Positions 63,567 to 64,000 of a stretch of 64,000 bases of DNA are shown here, one piece after another. This DNA comes from Przewalskia tangutica (taxonomy: Eukaryota > Streptophyta > Magnoliopsida > Solanales > Solanaceae), in assembly GCA_029844215.1 (NCBI GenBank), contig CM056721.1, positions 137,917,254 through 137,981,253 on the forward strand. The letters are read 5' to 3'. Within the stretch, counting starts at the first letter, position 1; every line of letters begins with the position of its first letter. The notes beneath the pieces were generated by a model. It searched no databases. It worked only from the letters and a program-made list of their open reading frames with translations, and had not been told where the DNA came from. Both the position numbers and the translations under genes were made by a program.

Positions 63567-64000
63567 CTATTTTAGCACCATTCTCTTCATTTTCCTCTTT
63601 TTCTTTTTCACATGGCTCATTTCAGAAGGGTTCATTCCCTTGTTCTCATCCACAACATCATTCACGGGTGCAGGATTCTTACATTGTTTTAATGGTCTCC
63701 TACAAGCATCAGTACCTGTGAGACTGTTCTCAGCTACACCCTTGTCAGTTATCCCAATGGCAAAGCATCTATAATTTACTTGAGGTTCAGTGGGTGGTCT
63801 GCAAACTTTGAATACCATTTCCTCACCCTGGACTCTGAGCTTTAACTCCCCATTTTCAACATCAATGAGGTCTCTCCCTGTGGCTAGGAATAGTCTCCCA
63901 AGGATCATGTGCATATTTTCATCTTCATCCATGTCTAAAATGAGGAAATCAACATCAAGGATGAATTTACCCACTTGTACTAACACATCTTCAATTATTC
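63567..64000 (-). pseudogene. Protease C-terminus of gypsy element 2 (cut by window end)
   Basis: MLVQVGKFILDVDFLILDMD, DENMHMILGRLFLATGRDLI and GELKLRVQGEEMVFKVCRPP match element 1's protease end residue by residue with conservative changes. The frame is open from the window edge to 63567, so this copy may be less damaged. No reverse transcriptase follows it, as in element 1. Gag and the 5' LTR would lie beyond 64000. Confidence 0.88.

Noticed and set aside
1..64000. Plastid or mitochondrial DNA insertion, rRNA or snoRNA genes
   Set aside because: No organellar gene wording, rRNA core sequence or box C/D-H/ACA arrangement was recognised by reading. A database search would be needed to exclude short pieces.

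Overview
The window looks like repeat-rich, probably pericentromeric or otherwise heterochromatic, nuclear DNA of a flowering plant, most likely a nightshade (Solanaceae). The evidence is several tRNA-derived SINE relics whose wording matches Solanaceae SINE families (TS-like, Au-like and SolS-like), Ty1/copia and Ty3/gypsy elements of plant type, and CHG-rich nested retroelements. No intact host gene, rRNA, tRNA or CRISPR array was found. The only host-gene sequence recognised is a broken first-exon fragment of an aluminium-activated malate transporter (ALMT) at about 3.2-3.5 kb on the minus strand.

Layout. 0.5-3.2 kb: chimeric copia debris, with an RNase H tail and gag piece on plus joined head-to-head to an LTR-gag-protease-integrase remnant on minus that abuts the ALMT fragment. 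3.5-5.4 kb: LTR remnant, a 154-bp hAT MITE with 8-bp target duplication, and two SINEs. 5.41-10.68 kb: a complete young-looking copia element (304-bp LTRs differing at one base, TSD CTTTT) inserted in an older LTR. 10.7-16.5 kb: old intergenic sequence with a minus-strand TS-like SINE, a solo copia LTR relic, two tandem hairpin units and a decayed gypsy LTR. 16.58-20.06 kb: a 5'-half copia element fused to the inverted 3' end of a Tork-type copia. 20-26.5 kb: SINEs, inverted-repeat sequence and a 1.2-kb TTA-flanked TIR element. 26.49-33.16 kb: a copia element on minus whose gag is split by an 1.8-kb solo LTR.

33.3-40.7 kb: two head-to-tail Tork-type copia relics on plus. The second is split by a large non-autonomous gypsy (LARD-like) element at 40.74-51.90 kb with LTRs of about 4 kb and an almost non-coding centre rich in minisatellites; its orientation is minus. 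52.3-64 kb: Athila-like gypsy elements on minus arranged LTR-body-LTR-body, both lacking reverse transcriptase and integrase. The first carries a degraded plant-transposon-protein (Transposase_32-like) reading frame and a 2.59-kb solo LTR with TSD ATTTC.

The genes do not form a pathway: all coding sequence besides the ALMT piece is gag, protease, integrase, reverse transcriptase and RNase H of retrotransposons at different stages of decay. The insertion order can be read from the nesting. Some coding damage, and some differences between paired LTRs, are clustered and patterned in a way that makes consensus-sequence error a serious possibility.
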